Origin: Nocardia spumae
GTDB taxonomy: Bacteria > Actinomycetota > Actinomycetes > Mycobacteriales > Mycobacteriaceae
Direction: 5' to 3'
Assembly: GCF_020733635.1 (NCBI RefSeq)
Contig: NZ_JAJFZL010000001.1
Span: 6,262,001-6,326,000 of the forward strand
Length of the DNA: 64,000 nt
Position numbers and translations under genes: made by a program. The notes under the pieces were generated by a model. It did no database searches and was not told the DNA's origin. It worked only from the letters and a program-made list of their open reading frames with translations. Below, piece by piece: positions 8,389 to 16,842 of the stretch (its first letter is position 1; each line of letters begins with the position of its first letter).

Positions 8389-9861
8389 TCACAGCCGGGT
8401 GTGCCGCATCCGGAAGATGGCCCGGGTCAGGCGCAGATGACGGGGATGGCGGTCGAAGCTGGACATGTCGACCGGTGTCCGGTAGCGCCGCTCCGCGATC
8501 GCCAGGGTACGGCTGAATTCACGCAGACCGGCCTCACCGTGGGTGTGCCCCTGCCCGTACTCGCCGACACCGCCGAACGGCACGGCCGGATTCGCCGCGT
8601 AGGCCATTGTCGAGTTCACCGTCACCACACCGGTTCTGATGCGTTCGGCGAAGGCGGACACTCCGCGCACGTCCCGGGTGAACACCGATACCGCCAGACC
8701 CTGATCGGCGGCATTGATGCGCTCGATGGCGTCGTCGACGTTCGCGACGCGGTTCACGATCAGCACCGGGCCGACCGCCTCGGCGGTGACCGCGTAGCTG
8801 TCCTCCGGCACATCGGTCAGCACGATCGGCTCGATATAGGGCTCGCGAATCGATTCCAGACCACCGACCACGGCCCGGCCGCCGCGGGCGATCGCATCCT
8901 TGACCTGACGTCGTACCACGTCGACCTGGGAGTCCATGATCATCGGGCCGTAGGAGGCCTTGCGATCACCACCGGGACGCAGGGAACGGGCCTGTGCGAC
9001 AACTCGTTCCAGGAAAGCGTCGTAGACGGAGTCGGCGACGTAGGCGCGCTGGATGCCGGCCGGGCTCTGCCCGGCGTTGGACATGGCGCCGAATACCGCG
9101 GCCTCGGCGGCGGTGTCGAGTTTGGCGTCGACGTGGACGATCATCGTGCCCTTACCGGCCTTCTCGACCACTACCGGCGTCAGCGTCGGCGCGCACAGTT
9201 CGATCACCTCACGGGCGCCGGCCTCGGATCCGGCATAGGCGATCTTGTCCACCCGCGCGCGGCACAGTTCGGCGCTCGTGCAGGTGGTGCCGGTGACCGA
9301 CTGCAGCACAGGCTTGTTCGGCGCGAGCGCGGCCCAACTGTCGGCCAGCCACACCCCGACGCCCGGAGTGAGCTCGCTGGGTTTGAACACCACGGCGTTG
9401 CCGGCGGCCATGGCGTAGGCGATCGACCCCATCGGGGTGAAGACCGGATTGTTCGGCGATCCGAGCACGCCCACCACGCCCAGCGGCAGGTAGCCGACCG
9501 AGGCCCGCTGATTGCGGGTCAGCCAGGTGGAAGCGAGTCTGCTTCGCCCCAGGACCTTTTCGGCATTGCGGGCCGCCCAGTTCAGATGCTCCACCGCGAG
9601 CATGATCTCGATGGCGGCGTCGACCATCGGCTTACCGGTTTCGGTGCAGACCAGTTCCGCGAGCTCACCGGCGTTGCGGGTGATGCTGCGCTTCCAATCC
9701 AGCAACCACCGTTTGCGTCCGGCGAATCCGATTGCCGCCCACCACGTCTCGGCTCCGCGGGCGGCGCGCACGACATCGGTGACCTCGGCGGCGCCCAGGA
9801 TCGGATATTCGGCGATGAACTCGCCGGTGCGTGGATCATGGGACTTCAGCATCTCGGCCAT
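8389..9861 (-). CDS. aldehyde dehydrogenase-family protein lacking the catalytic cysteine
   Basis: 490 aa, normal family length. NAD-binding and structural motifs are intact (SPNNPVFTP, AAGNAVVFKPSE, general-base Glu233 in VVEKAGK, PFGGVGEYGQG). At the active site, where the family reads GQxC, it reads N-A-G-Q-S-P: Pro267 (codon at 9061-9063) replaces the nucleophilic cysteine. It cannot use the normal thiohemiacetal chemistry and may be a pseudoenzyme or bind a ligand. ATG 9861 has GAGAGGG upstream; a TTG at 9894 is less likely. Confidence 0.8.
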   Translation of the reverse strand: MAEMLKSHDPRTGEFIAEYPILGAAEVTDVVRAARGAETWWAAIGFAGRKRWLLDWKRSITRNAGELAELVCTETGKPMVDAAIEIMLAVEHLNWAARNAEKVLGRSRLASTWLTRNQRASVGYLPLGVVGVLGSPNNPVFTPMGSIAYAMAAGNAVVFKPSELTPGVGVWLADSWAALAPNKPVLQSVTGTTCTSAELCRARVDKIAYAGSEAGAREVIELCAPTLTPVVVEKAGKGTMIVHVDAKLDTAAEAAVFGAMSNAGQSPAGIQRAYVADSVYDAFLERVVAQARSLRPGGDRKASYGPMIMDSQVDVVRRQVKDAIARGGRAVVGGLESIREPYIEPIVLTDVPEDSYAVTAEAVGPVLIVNRVANVDDAIERINAADQGLAVSVFTRDVRGVSAFAERIRTGVVTVNSTMAYAANPAVPFGGVGEYGQGHTHGEAGLREFSRTLAIAERRYRTPVDMSSFDRHPRHLRLTRAIFRMRHTRL

Positions 9862-9951
9862 TGGCCACCCTCTCGCCGGCGGAGACCTCGGCAATCGTTC
9901 GACGTGTGCACCGGCAACGGGCGGGCGACGATGCCGCGGAGGGGTCGGAGG

Positions 9952-10104
9952 ATGGATACCGCACCCCTGGTCGCCAGACTATGGCGCGGCCGCGGGACCG
10001 ACAAGGACGGCAGACATCCTACGAACCGCCCGGTCCGCGCCGAGACCAGCGATAATGGTGATCCGATCCGCTTCCACACCGAAAGTGTGATCAATGCCAC
10101 ATAA
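9952..10104 (+). CDS. possible 50-aa small protein, unknown
   Basis: A 50-codon ORF starts at ATG 9952 with GGAGGGG (9938-9944) at good spacing. Base composition by codon position is mildly coding-like (third position richest in G+C). No recognisable family. The rest of the 9862-10332 gap shows no other gene; an AT-richer patch near 10140-10180 may hold the exporter promoter. Confidence 0.25.
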   Translation: MDTAPLVARLWRGRGTDKDGRHPTNRPVRAETSDNGDPIRFHTESVINAT

Positions 10105-10332
10105 GCGGCAGCTGGGCAGCGCGCTTTTCCGGCGGCTTCGAATAAAACGACAACGACATGTTTCAGATCGCGGTAGAACATTCGGAGTATGAGCCGCGCC
10201 CGAGCCACGCGGCATCGACGGCCCCGAAGCTCGAAGAAGTAACATCGCGCCCGGTGGAAGGTATCCATCAACCGGGGCAAATTTCAGCGTTCCGGACAAT
10301 CCGGTCGCGGCCAGGCCGATAGTGGAGAGTTG

Positions 10333-11385
10333 ATGCCGAGTTTGGACGACGCAGAATCGCACACACCGCGTGCGGCTTCGGATGCCACCGCGACCAGCGC
10401 CGACACCATGGGGCATGGTCCGGGCGCCGACCCGGCCGTCGTGGTCAGCGATATCCGCAAATCCTTCGGCGAGGTCCACGCGCTGCAGGGGATCACCTTC
10501 ACCGCGGCGCGCGCGTCGGTACTGGGCATTCTCGGCCCGAACGGCGCCGGGAAGACCACCGCCGTGAAAATCCTGTCCACCCTGCTGCGGCCCGATTCCG
10601 GCAGCGCGTCGGTGGCCGGATACGACGTGGTCGCCGATGCCGCCGGGGTGCGCCGCTCGATCATGATGACCGGGCAGTACGCGGCCCTGGACGAGAACCT
10701 CTCCGGCCGGGAGAACCTGGAACTGTTCGGACGCCTGATGGGGCTGCCGAAGAAGGACGCGCGACGCCGCGCCGACACCCTGCTCGAGGAATTCGATCTG
10801 GTCGGCGCCGGCAAGCGGGCGGTGCGGCAGTACTCGGGCGGTATGCGCCGCCGCGTCGACATCGCGTGCGGACTGGTGGTGCGGCCCGAGGTGGTATTCC
10901 TCGACGAGCCGACCACCGGCCTGGATCCGCGCAGCCGCCAAGGCGTCTGGGATCTGGTCAACGCACTCAAGCAACAGGGCATCACCGTGCTGCTGACCAC
11001 GCAATACCTGGAAGAGGCCGATGTCCTCAGCGACAACATCATCGTGATCGACAAGGGCGCGGTGATCGCCGAGGGCACCGCCGATGAGCTCAAGGAGAAG
11101 ACCGGCGGCAGCTACTGCGAGGTGGTGCCGCTGGATCCGACCCGGCTGCGGGACGCGGTGACCGCGCTCGGCGAGCTGGTTCCCGAGGCACTGCGTTCGG
11201 AGTTCGACGGCGCCGCTTCCGGCGACCGTATCTCCATACCAGCGCCCGACGGTGCGAGCACCCTGGCCGAGGCCGTGCGCCGGCTCGACTCCGCGGGCCT
11301 GGAGCTGGCCGATATCGCACTGCGGCGGCCCTCTCTCGACGATGTGTTCCTGTCCATCACCGGACATGCGGGTGGCCAGCAATGA
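10333..11385 (+). CDS. DrrA-type ABC transporter ATP-binding protein
   Basis: 350 aa. Walker A GPNGAGKTT at residues 68-76, signature YSGGMRRR, Walker B VVFLDEPTTGLDP and TTQYLEEAD in place of the usual histidine loop, all as in daunorubicin-exporter-type DrrA proteins. About 35 residues precede the nucleotide-binding domain and a C-terminal DrrA extension follows it. GGAGAG at 10324-10329 supports ATG 10333. The next gene starts within its stop codon (ATGA), so these genes form an operon. Exports a lipid or hydrophobic compound by family; substrate not shown. Confidence 0.9.
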   Translation: MPSLDDAESHTPRAASDATATSADTMGHGPGADPAVVVSDIRKSFGEVHALQGITFTAARASVLGILGPNGAGKTTAVKILSTLLRPDSGSASVAGYDVVADAAGVRRSIMMTGQYAALDENLSGRENLELFGRLMGLPKKDARRRADTLLEEFDLVGAGKRAVRQYSGGMRRRVDIACGLVVRPEVVFLDEPTTGLDPRSRQGVWDLVNALKQQGITVLLTTQYLEEADVLSDNIIVIDKGAVIAEGTADELKEKTGGSYCEVVPLDPTRLRDAVTALGELVPEALRSEFDGAASGDRISIPAPDGASTLAEAVRRLDSAGLELADIALRRPSLDDVFLSITGHAGGQQ

Positions 11386-12191
11386 GCGCCCCCGCCGCCA
11401 CGCAGCACCGATTGTTCGAGCAGATGCCCGAGGCACGGATCTCCGGTTTCGCCCAGTGGCAGGCCCTGACCGGGCGGCTCGTGCGCACGATGGCGACCAA
11501 GGGCGAACTGGTCGTCGCGGTGATCACCCCGCTGGTGTTCACCGTCGGCTTCTATCTGCCGCTGCGTTTCGTGATGCAGGTCAAGGGCATCGACTACGCG
11601 CAGTTCGTGATGCCGATCATCGTGCTGCAGACGATGTCGTTCACCATGATGTCGAATGCGCAGATCGCCGCCTTCGAGGCCATGACCGGCCTGCACAGTC
11701 GCCTGCAGACCATGCCCATCGGTCCGATGGTGCCACTGACCTCGCGCATCTGCGCCGGTCTGGTCCGGTCGGTGACCTCGCTGATCGCGGCACTGGTCTT
11801 CGGTTACGTCATCGGATTCCGGTTCTCGGCCGGACTCGGGCAGGCCGTGCTGTTCTGCGTGTTCTCCCTCGCGGTCGGCACGGTGCTGGCCATCGGCGCG
11901 GACGGGCTCGGCAGTCTCACCAAGAGCCCGGAATCGCTGAGTCAGGCACTGACCCTGCCGACGCTGATCCTCGGCATGCTGTCGTGCGGATTCGTGCCGG
12001 AAGCCGGATTCCCGGAATGGATCCGGCCGTTCGCGCGCAATCAGCCGATCTCCCAGTTCTCGTTCGCCATGCGGGATATGGCCGCGGGCGGAGTCACCTG
12101 GGATGTGCTGTGGGTGCCGCTGGTGTGGTTGATCGGCCTGGCGGTGGCGTTCGTGCCGCTGGCGGTCTGGGCGAGTGCGAGGCGATCGTGA
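11382..12191 (+). CDS. ABC-2 type permease (DrrB/C-like)
   Basis: 269 aa with about six hydrophobic segments and the ABC-2 layout, including the conserved amphipathic region around RNQPISQFSFAMRDM that precedes the last membrane helix. It overlaps the ATPase gene by four bases and is itself overlapped by the next permease gene (GTGA), so the two permeases are presumably made in equal amounts and pair as a heterodimer. Confidence 0.85.
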   Translation: MSAPAATQHRLFEQMPEARISGFAQWQALTGRLVRTMATKGELVVAVITPLVFTVGFYLPLRFVMQVKGIDYAQFVMPIIVLQTMSFTMMSNAQIAAFEAMTGLHSRLQTMPIGPMVPLTSRICAGLVRSVTSLIAALVFGYVIGFRFSAGLGQAVLFCVFSLAVGTVLAIGADGLGSLTKSPESLSQALTLPTLILGMLSCGFVPEAGFPEWIRPFARNQPISQFSFAMRDMAAGGVTWDVLWVPLVWLIGLAVAFVPLAVWASARRS

Positions 12192-13051
12192 GTACGGCCA
12201 TCGAGACGACCGTGGTTCCCGCAGACACCGCCGACTGGAGCACACCCCTGCCCGACGTCCCCGCGACCTCGGAGCGGGCACTGTCGACCTGGGCGCGGCA
12301 CAGCGTGATCCAGTGCAAGCGACTGCTCATGGGCTGGGCGCGCGATCCCGCGACCACGGTTCAGACGCTGATCTATCCCGCCCTGACACTGCTGATGTTC
12401 CGCATCGTGCTCGGCGACACGATCACCTCGGCCACCGGCATGCCCAGCGTCTACGGCACGGTTCCGCTGATCACCCTCGTCGCCGCGATGTCGGGCGCGG
12501 TGGTCAGCGCACTCGGCTTCAAGACCGAGAAGCAGACCGGCCTGCTCGGCAGGTTCTGGACCATGCCGATCCACCGTGCGGCCGGACTCACCGGACGGCT
12601 ACTGGCCGAGGCGATCCGCGTCCTGATCACCACGCTGTTCGTTCTCACGGTCGGGGTCTGCATCGGCTTCCGGTTCTGGAACGGTCCCCTGGCTTCGCTG
12701 GCGATGATCTGTATCCCGGTCATGTTCGGAGTGGGCTTCGCGGTCATGGTGACCGCCCTGGCCACGGTGTCCGAGGGCGTGATGCTGGTGAACATCATCA
12801 GCATCATCAATACGCTGCTGATGTTCTTCAACTCCGGCTTCGTCCCGGTCATGGCGTATCCGACCTGGTTGCAGGATGCCGTCGAGAACCAGCCGATGAG
12901 TACCGCGATCGACGCGATGCGCGGACTGTGCTGGGACGGGCCCGTCGCCGAACCGCTGTGGAAGACGGTGGCGTGGATCCTCGGGATGATCGTGGTCTTC
13001 GGCTATCCGGCCGTGCGGGGTTATCGCCGGGCCGCGGAGACCGGAGCCTGA
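12188..13051 (+). CDS. ABC-2 type permease (DrrB/C-like), second subunit
   Basis: 287 aa from GTG 12188, which overlaps the preceding stop codon (GTGA). A cytoplasmic N-terminus of about 55 residues is followed by six membrane segments and the motif ENQPMSTAIDAMRGL before the final helix. With the two genes before it, it makes a complete three-gene exporter like mycobacterial DrrABC. The NRPS genes lie 6 kb away on the other strand, so a link to their product is only a possibility. Confidence 0.85.
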   Translation: MSTAIETTVVPADTADWSTPLPDVPATSERALSTWARHSVIQCKRLLMGWARDPATTVQTLIYPALTLLMFRIVLGDTITSATGMPSVYGTVPLITLVAAMSGAVVSALGFKTEKQTGLLGRFWTMPIHRAAGLTGRLLAEAIRVLITTLFVLTVGVCIGFRFWNGPLASLAMICIPVMFGVGFAVMVTALATVSEGVMLVNIISIINTLLMFFNSGFVPVMAYPTWLQDAVENQPMSTAIDAMRGLCWDGPVAEPLWKTVAWILGMIVVFGYPAVRGYRRAAETGA

Positions 13052-13060
13052 ACCCGGGGC

Positions 13061-13078
13061 CCTAGGACTACACCTAGG
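13061..13078. terminator. short dyad at convergent gene ends
   Basis: CCTAGG occurs twice with six bases between and, being self-complementary, can fold into a hairpin. The right copy covers the TAG stop of the MerR gene. Weak stem, no U-tract. Confidence 0.3.
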
Positions 13079-13445
13079 CCGGGCGGGCGCAGCGCCGCAA
13101 CTCACCGATGTAGGTGGCCATCGCATCACGGTTGCGGGTCAGCAGGTCGATTCGCTCGGTCAACCGGTCGCACTGCTGCTGCAGCGTGTCGATGATCCCG
13201 GGGGTGGCATCGGCGAAGTGGATATCACGCGGGTCGTCCAGGCACGGCAGGACCTGTTTGATGAGGCGGGTGGACAGCCCCGCCTCCAGCAGGCCGCGAA
13301 TGTGGACCACCTGCTCGACCAATCGCTCGTCGTAATCGCGGTATCCGTTGGCGCAGCGGCCCACCCGGATCAAACCCTGCTCCTCGTAGTAGCGCAGCAG
13401 GCGTGGTGAGGTCCGGGTCCGCGCGGACAGTTCACCGATTCGCAT
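13074..13445 (-). CDS. MerR-family transcriptional regulator
   Basis: 123 aa. MRIGELSARTRTSPRLLRYY is the canonical MerR winged-helix start, followed by EQGLIRVGRCANGYRDYDE and a C-terminal dimerisation coiled coil (residues ~80-115). No metal-binding cysteine cluster is present, so it is more likely a drug or redox-type MerR than a mercury sensor. ATG 13445 is preceded by GAGGTAGG; an upstream ATG at 13472 also has a fair ribosome site and would add nine residues. It diverges from the deacetylase gene across a strong dyad. Confidence 0.85.
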   Translation of the reverse strand: MRIGELSARTRTSPRLLRYYEEQGLIRVGRCANGYRDYDERLVEQVVHIRGLLEAGLSTRLIKQVLPCLDDPRDIHFADATPGIIDTLQQQCDRLTERIDLLTRNRDAMATYIGELRRCARPA

Positions 13446-13474
13446 ATGACCTACCTCATAACGATTACTCATTG

Positions 13475-13496
13475 ACCCTCACATCAATGTGAGGGT
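13475..13496. promoter_or_regulatory. MerR-type operator dyad
   Basis: ACCCTCACAT at 13475-13484 is matched by its exact reverse complement at 13487-13496 with CA between them, a 22-bp near-perfect dyad typical of MerR operators. TTGACC at 13472-13477 overlaps its left edge and could be the -35 of the rightward gene, as expected for MerR-activated promoters with long spacers; I could not find a convincing -10. Confidence 0.65.
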
Positions 13497-13511
13497 TCGA
13501 CCATACGTCTC

Positions 13512-14378
13512 ATGAGCACCGACATCACCCTGTACGACTACTCACCCATCACCGAACGGGAGCCGATCCACTGGCCCGACGGCAAGCGCGTGGCCTTCTA
13601 CGTCGGACTGAATATCGAGCACTTCTACGCCGATCTGCCCGGCACCGCCACCTACGAGGGCACCACCGGTCTCACTCCCGACGCCCTGAACTACGGCTGG
13701 CGCGACTACGGGCCGCGGGTGGGGATCTGGCGGCAGATCCAGCTCCTGGACAAGTACGGAATCCGAGCCAGCGCACTACTCAACTCCGATGTGGGACAAC
13801 GGTATCCGCAGATCATCGCGGCCGGGAACGAGCGCGGCTGGGCTTGGCTGGCACACGGCAGCAGCAACAGCCACCTGCACACCGGGCTGTCACTCGACGA
13901 GGAGCGGCGGGTCCTGACCGATATCGTGACGACCATCGAGCGAACCACCGGCCATCGCCCCCGGGGCTGGATGGGCCCCGGGCTGACCGAGACCTTCCAC
14001 ACTCCGCAACTGCTGTCCGAACTGGGGCTCGGCTATGTGCTCGACTGGACCAACGACGATCAGCCCTACCACCTGAATGTGCCCGGAATGCTGAGCGTGC
14101 CGTATTCGGTGGAGCTCAACGACATCGGCATCTTCGTCAGCAAGGGCCTCGCCGGCCCCGACTTCGTTCGCATGGTGCGCGACCAGGTCGATCAGCTCTC
14201 CATCGATGCCGCCGACAGTGGGCGGGTGATGGCGCTGGCGTTGCATCCGTTCGTCACCGGTCAGGCGTTCCGCCACCGCTATCTCGACGAGGCGCTCGAC
14301 TATGTCGTCAACCATCCCGCGGTCTGGGTGACGACCAGTGACGAGATCGCCGAGCACTATCAGCGGAAGATCGGGTGA
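13512..14378 (+). CDS. polysaccharide deacetylase-family protein (PuuE-like)
   Basis: 288 aa, a NodB-type barrel without a signal peptide, so cytoplasmic. NIEHFYADLP, LNSDVGQRYP, WLAHGSSNSHLHTGL and RPRGWMGPGLTET follow the pattern of PuuE/allantoinase-like deacetylases that act on small C-N substrates rather than cell-wall glycans. The start lies 16 bases from the MerR dyad, so the gene is probably the MerR target. Substrate unknown. Confidence 0.75.
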   Translation: MSTDITLYDYSPITEREPIHWPDGKRVAFYVGLNIEHFYADLPGTATYEGTTGLTPDALNYGWRDYGPRVGIWRQIQLLDKYGIRASALLNSDVGQRYPQIIAAGNERGWAWLAHGSSNSHLHTGLSLDEERRVLTDIVTTIERTTGHRPRGWMGPGLTETFHTPQLLSELGLGYVLDWTNDDQPYHLNVPGMLSVPYSVELNDIGIFVSKGLAGPDFVRMVRDQVDQLSIDAADSGRVMALALHPFVTGQAFRHRYLDEALDYVVNHPAVWVTTSDEIAEHYQRKIG

Positions 14379-14490
14379 ACTCAGGCCGATTACGATGAGC
14401 AGCAGGTGAACTGGCAGTTCGGGGCGTTTGTCCAGGTTTGGGAATAGCTTACGTTCGACGCGAACCGGTTGGAACGATTCGGGATGCGAA

Positions 14491-14943
14491 ATGAACAACG
14501 CTGTACGGACCGCGCGAGTGGTCACCACCGCTGATGCCGCCGAGGTCATGGGACCGCACGCCCAGCACCTGATTCCCTGTATCACCGAGGAGACCTGCGG
14601 TGCCCGGGCCATCTCGGCGGGCATGGTCGATATGCCGCCCGGAAAGGTCGCGCTGGCCCACTATCACGACCACAGCGAAACGATTGTGATCTGCCTGAGC
14701 GGCCGCGCCGCGACACTCGTCGGTCCGGACCTGACCCCGCATATCCACGGTCCCGGCGAATTCCTCTACATTCCACCGGGTGTCGTGCACGTCGCGGTCA
14801 ATCTCAGCGAGACGGAGCCGCTGAGCGCGCTGGATATTCGCACCGATCCGAAGTTCAGCGAGGATCTGATCCTGCTGCCGGAATTCGATGCGGCCGCCAC
14901 CGAAATCGCGGAGCGCCTACGCCGCGAAACGGCGAACGCATGA
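14491..14943 (+). CDS. cupin-domain protein
   Basis: 150 aa with both cupin motifs intact: HYHDHSETIVICLSG (metal ligands H-x-H-xxx-E) and GPGEFLYIPPGVVHVAVN (third histidine). It is a single-domain metal-binding cupin; activity cannot be named. The ATG follows a purine-rich GGGATGCGAA. Its stop codon overlaps the start of a possible small gene (ATGA). Confidence 0.8.
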   Translation: MNNAVRTARVVTTADAAEVMGPHAQHLIPCITEETCGARAISAGMVDMPPGKVALAHYHDHSETIVICLSGRAATLVGPDLTPHIHGPGEFLYIPPGVVHVAVNLSETEPLSALDIRTDPKFSEDLILLPEFDAAATEIAERLRRETANA

Positions 14944-15116
14944 CCCTCGAACTCACACTCCCGTCGCGTGTCACACTGCCCGGCGGCCCTGTCGACGACG
15001 TCTCCGCGGCGCCGGCGCGGCACCCCGCCGCGATGCGACCGGGCTTCGACGAGGTACCACCGGGCGATATCGATCGCGGCATTCAACGATCGGCGGCGGT
15101 ATGCCCGACCTCATGA
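14940..15116 (+). CDS. possible 58-aa small protein coupled to the cupin gene
   Basis: The ATG at 14940 overlaps the cupin stop (ATGA) and 58 codons follow, ending 15 bases inside the next gene. Third-position G+C is high and the second position lower, as in real genes here. The product begins MTLELTLPSRVTLPGG and has no recognisable domain. Confidence 0.4.
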   Translation: MTLELTLPSRVTLPGGPVDDVSAAPARHPAAMRPGFDEVPPGDIDRGIQRSAAVCPTS

Positions 15117-15511
15117 CGATCGTCGGGGTGTGGGAGGTCCATATCGATGATGCGCCGTTTCCTCATCACGTCATGACCTTCCACGCCGACGGCACCATGT
15201 CGCAGAGCAATCCGGATCAGGGCAATCGGACCAGCAGCGACAGTACCGGGATGGGAAACTGGCACGCCGACGGTGACACCGTCTCCGGAGCATTCCTGGA
15301 ATTCACCGTGGCGCGCGAGGATCCGGTGAGCGCCGAGCTGCCGCGCACCGTGCAGAAGGGCATCGTGCGGTTCACGATGACCGTTCGCGGCGACGAATTC
15401 ATCGGAACCGCCAGTGCCACATTCCACGATCTCGACGGCACCCTGCGCAGCGGCCCGATGGATAGCCCCCTGCGCGGGAACCGATTCCGGATCGGGCTGC
15501 CGGAGCACTAG
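15101..15511 (+). CDS. hypothetical protein with lipocalin-like start
   Basis: 136 aa from ATG 15101. The start MTIVGVWEVHI followed by TFHADGTMSQSNPD and alternating short strands (ENRF-type ending GNRFRIGLPEH) suggest a small calycin/lipocalin-like beta-barrel often annotated only as hypothetical. It overlaps the small ORF before it and likely belongs to the cupin operon. Ligand or reaction unknown. Confidence 0.6.
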   Translation: MPDLMTIVGVWEVHIDDAPFPHHVMTFHADGTMSQSNPDQGNRTSSDSTGMGNWHADGDTVSGAFLEFTVAREDPVSAELPRTVQKGIVRFTMTVRGDEFIGTASATFHDLDGTLRSGPMDSPLRGNRFRIGLPEH

Positions 15512-15630
15512 CGGACTCCGGCATCCGGACTGAGAGCGGTCACAACCGGAGTGCGGCCCCCATCAGGCGCGCCCGAGAGCGCGGAAGCATTCGTATCAGC
15601 CCGAACCACACTGGGTTCCAGATGATCCGG

Positions 15631-15672
15631 CTCTCACGCACGCACCGAACGCTCTCACGCACGCACCGAACG
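15631..15672. repeat. 21-bp perfect tandem duplication
   Basis: A 21-base unit beginning CTCTCACGCACG at 15631 is repeated exactly at 15652-15672, in the intergenic stretch before the 15771 gene. Only two copies; probably a slippage product. Confidence 0.85.
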
Positions 15673-15770
15673 GGAGCCCGGTTCCCGGACTCGGCGGGCC
15701 AGGACTCTGGCGTGGTCGACGAAACCGCGAACGCCCCGTCCGTGTCGGATGTGGTGGATACGGTAGGCAG

Positions 15771-16352
15771 ATGGCCGACTGTGTGGGGGCATGCAATCTG
15801 TACAGCGACGAGTTGCCGCCGAGCGGCACCGGGATCTGGCGGGGGGAACTGCTCGACAGTCGATCTCCCGACGTCCCACCGACACTCACGTGGTCGCTCC
15901 GCTTTTCGTGGCCGCAGGACGGATCGTTGGACGTGCACATCGAAGGAATTCCCGCGAACGTGGCTTCCTGGCGTGACATGGAAGGCGTCGCGGCCGAATG
16001 CACCGAGGTCGGCGAGCCGATCAGCGCCTGGGTGTACGACGGTTGTCACTTCGAGTTCGAGTACGCGCGCATCCGGATTCTTCGTCAGATCGGCACCTGG
16101 GCAAGGTTTTCCGTCGAGCTGGCCGAATGCGATGAGAGCTTCGAAGTCACACTGGCGAATGGGGGGACATTCGAGACCGACCGGATCGACACCACGGTGG
16201 ATGCCGAATTCGAGGGCATCTTCGTGCCATCGGAGGCATCCGGTGAACTGGCGAAATACACCGACACCACCGGATTCGTACTCGACGCCCAGGCCGGCTT
16301 CTACCGGATAGTCGACCCGGACACCGATCAGTTCCCGGTCGTTGTCGACTAG
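15771..16352 (+). CDS. hypothetical protein, unknown family
   Basis: 193 aa, acidic, without signal peptide or membrane segment. GIWRGELLDSRSPDVPP and a series of predicted strands (TLTWSLRFSWP, SLDVHIEGIPA, ARFSVELAECDESFEVTLA) suggest a beta-sandwich. Start ATG 15771 follows GGTAGG. Codon use is slightly less GC-biased than neighbours and the gene lies beside a tandem repeat and a broken gene, so this may be a recently acquired segment. Confidence 0.5.
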   Translation: MADCVGACNLYSDELPPSGTGIWRGELLDSRSPDVPPTLTWSLRFSWPQDGSLDVHIEGIPANVASWRDMEGVAAECTEVGEPISAWVYDGCHFEFEYARIRILRQIGTWARFSVELAECDESFEVTLANGGTFETDRIDTTVDAEFEGIFVPSEASGELAKYTDTTGFVLDAQAGFYRIVDPDTDQFPVVVD

Positions 16353-16394
16353 ATCGACGCCAGGTTCGGTACGGCGGGGCGCGCCGCGGCGAGA

Positions 16395-16811
16395 TCAGAT
16401 ATCGGTGAGATCGATCTTCACCGCGAAGGGCGCGGCCACCGCGATTGTGCCGGTATACAAATCACCGGTGCGATACGTCCTGGTCGCAGGGTCCAGAACA
16501 TAGGTGTAGATCAGCGGAACCCCCGTTGCGGCCTGCTCGACCCGCCAATAGAAGGCGATACCGGCCTTCGCATACTGATCGACTTTGACGATGCGGTCGG
16601 TCGTCTCCGATCCGGGCGGGTCCTATCCGCGAGCGACGATCCGCACACTGCCACCGACTTCACTTTCGCCGGAGATGACGAGTACGGCCCCCGGGACAGC
16701 CAAGGTCGCTTGGACGCGCCCATTTCGGCCGGGGTCGATGGTGTGCCGGTCCGGATCCCGGTTTCGCCAGGACGTTGTGGTGCGCCACCACTTTCGCGGG
16801 CTCACCAGCAC
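16395..16811 (-). pseudogene. decayed Uma2-family (DUF820) nuclease gene
   Basis: Read on the minus strand, bases ~16610 to 16395 encode PPGSETTDRIVKVDQYAK, AGIAFYWRVE, then ending PFAVKIDLTDI: the C-terminal half of Uma2 proteins (SPGSExTDRxxKxxxYAxAGIxxYWxVE). The same frame is interrupted by TAG at 16623-16625, just before that motif. Upstream, recognisable pieces such as AKVVAHHNVLAK lie in a different frame, so a frameshift is likely too. The N-terminal third of the gene is missing. Uma2 proteins belong to the PD-(D/E)XK nuclease superfamily and are common in actinomycetes. Confidence 0.7.
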
Positions 16812-16842
16812 CGCGAACAGAATCCCCGCCCACCGCCGCCGG

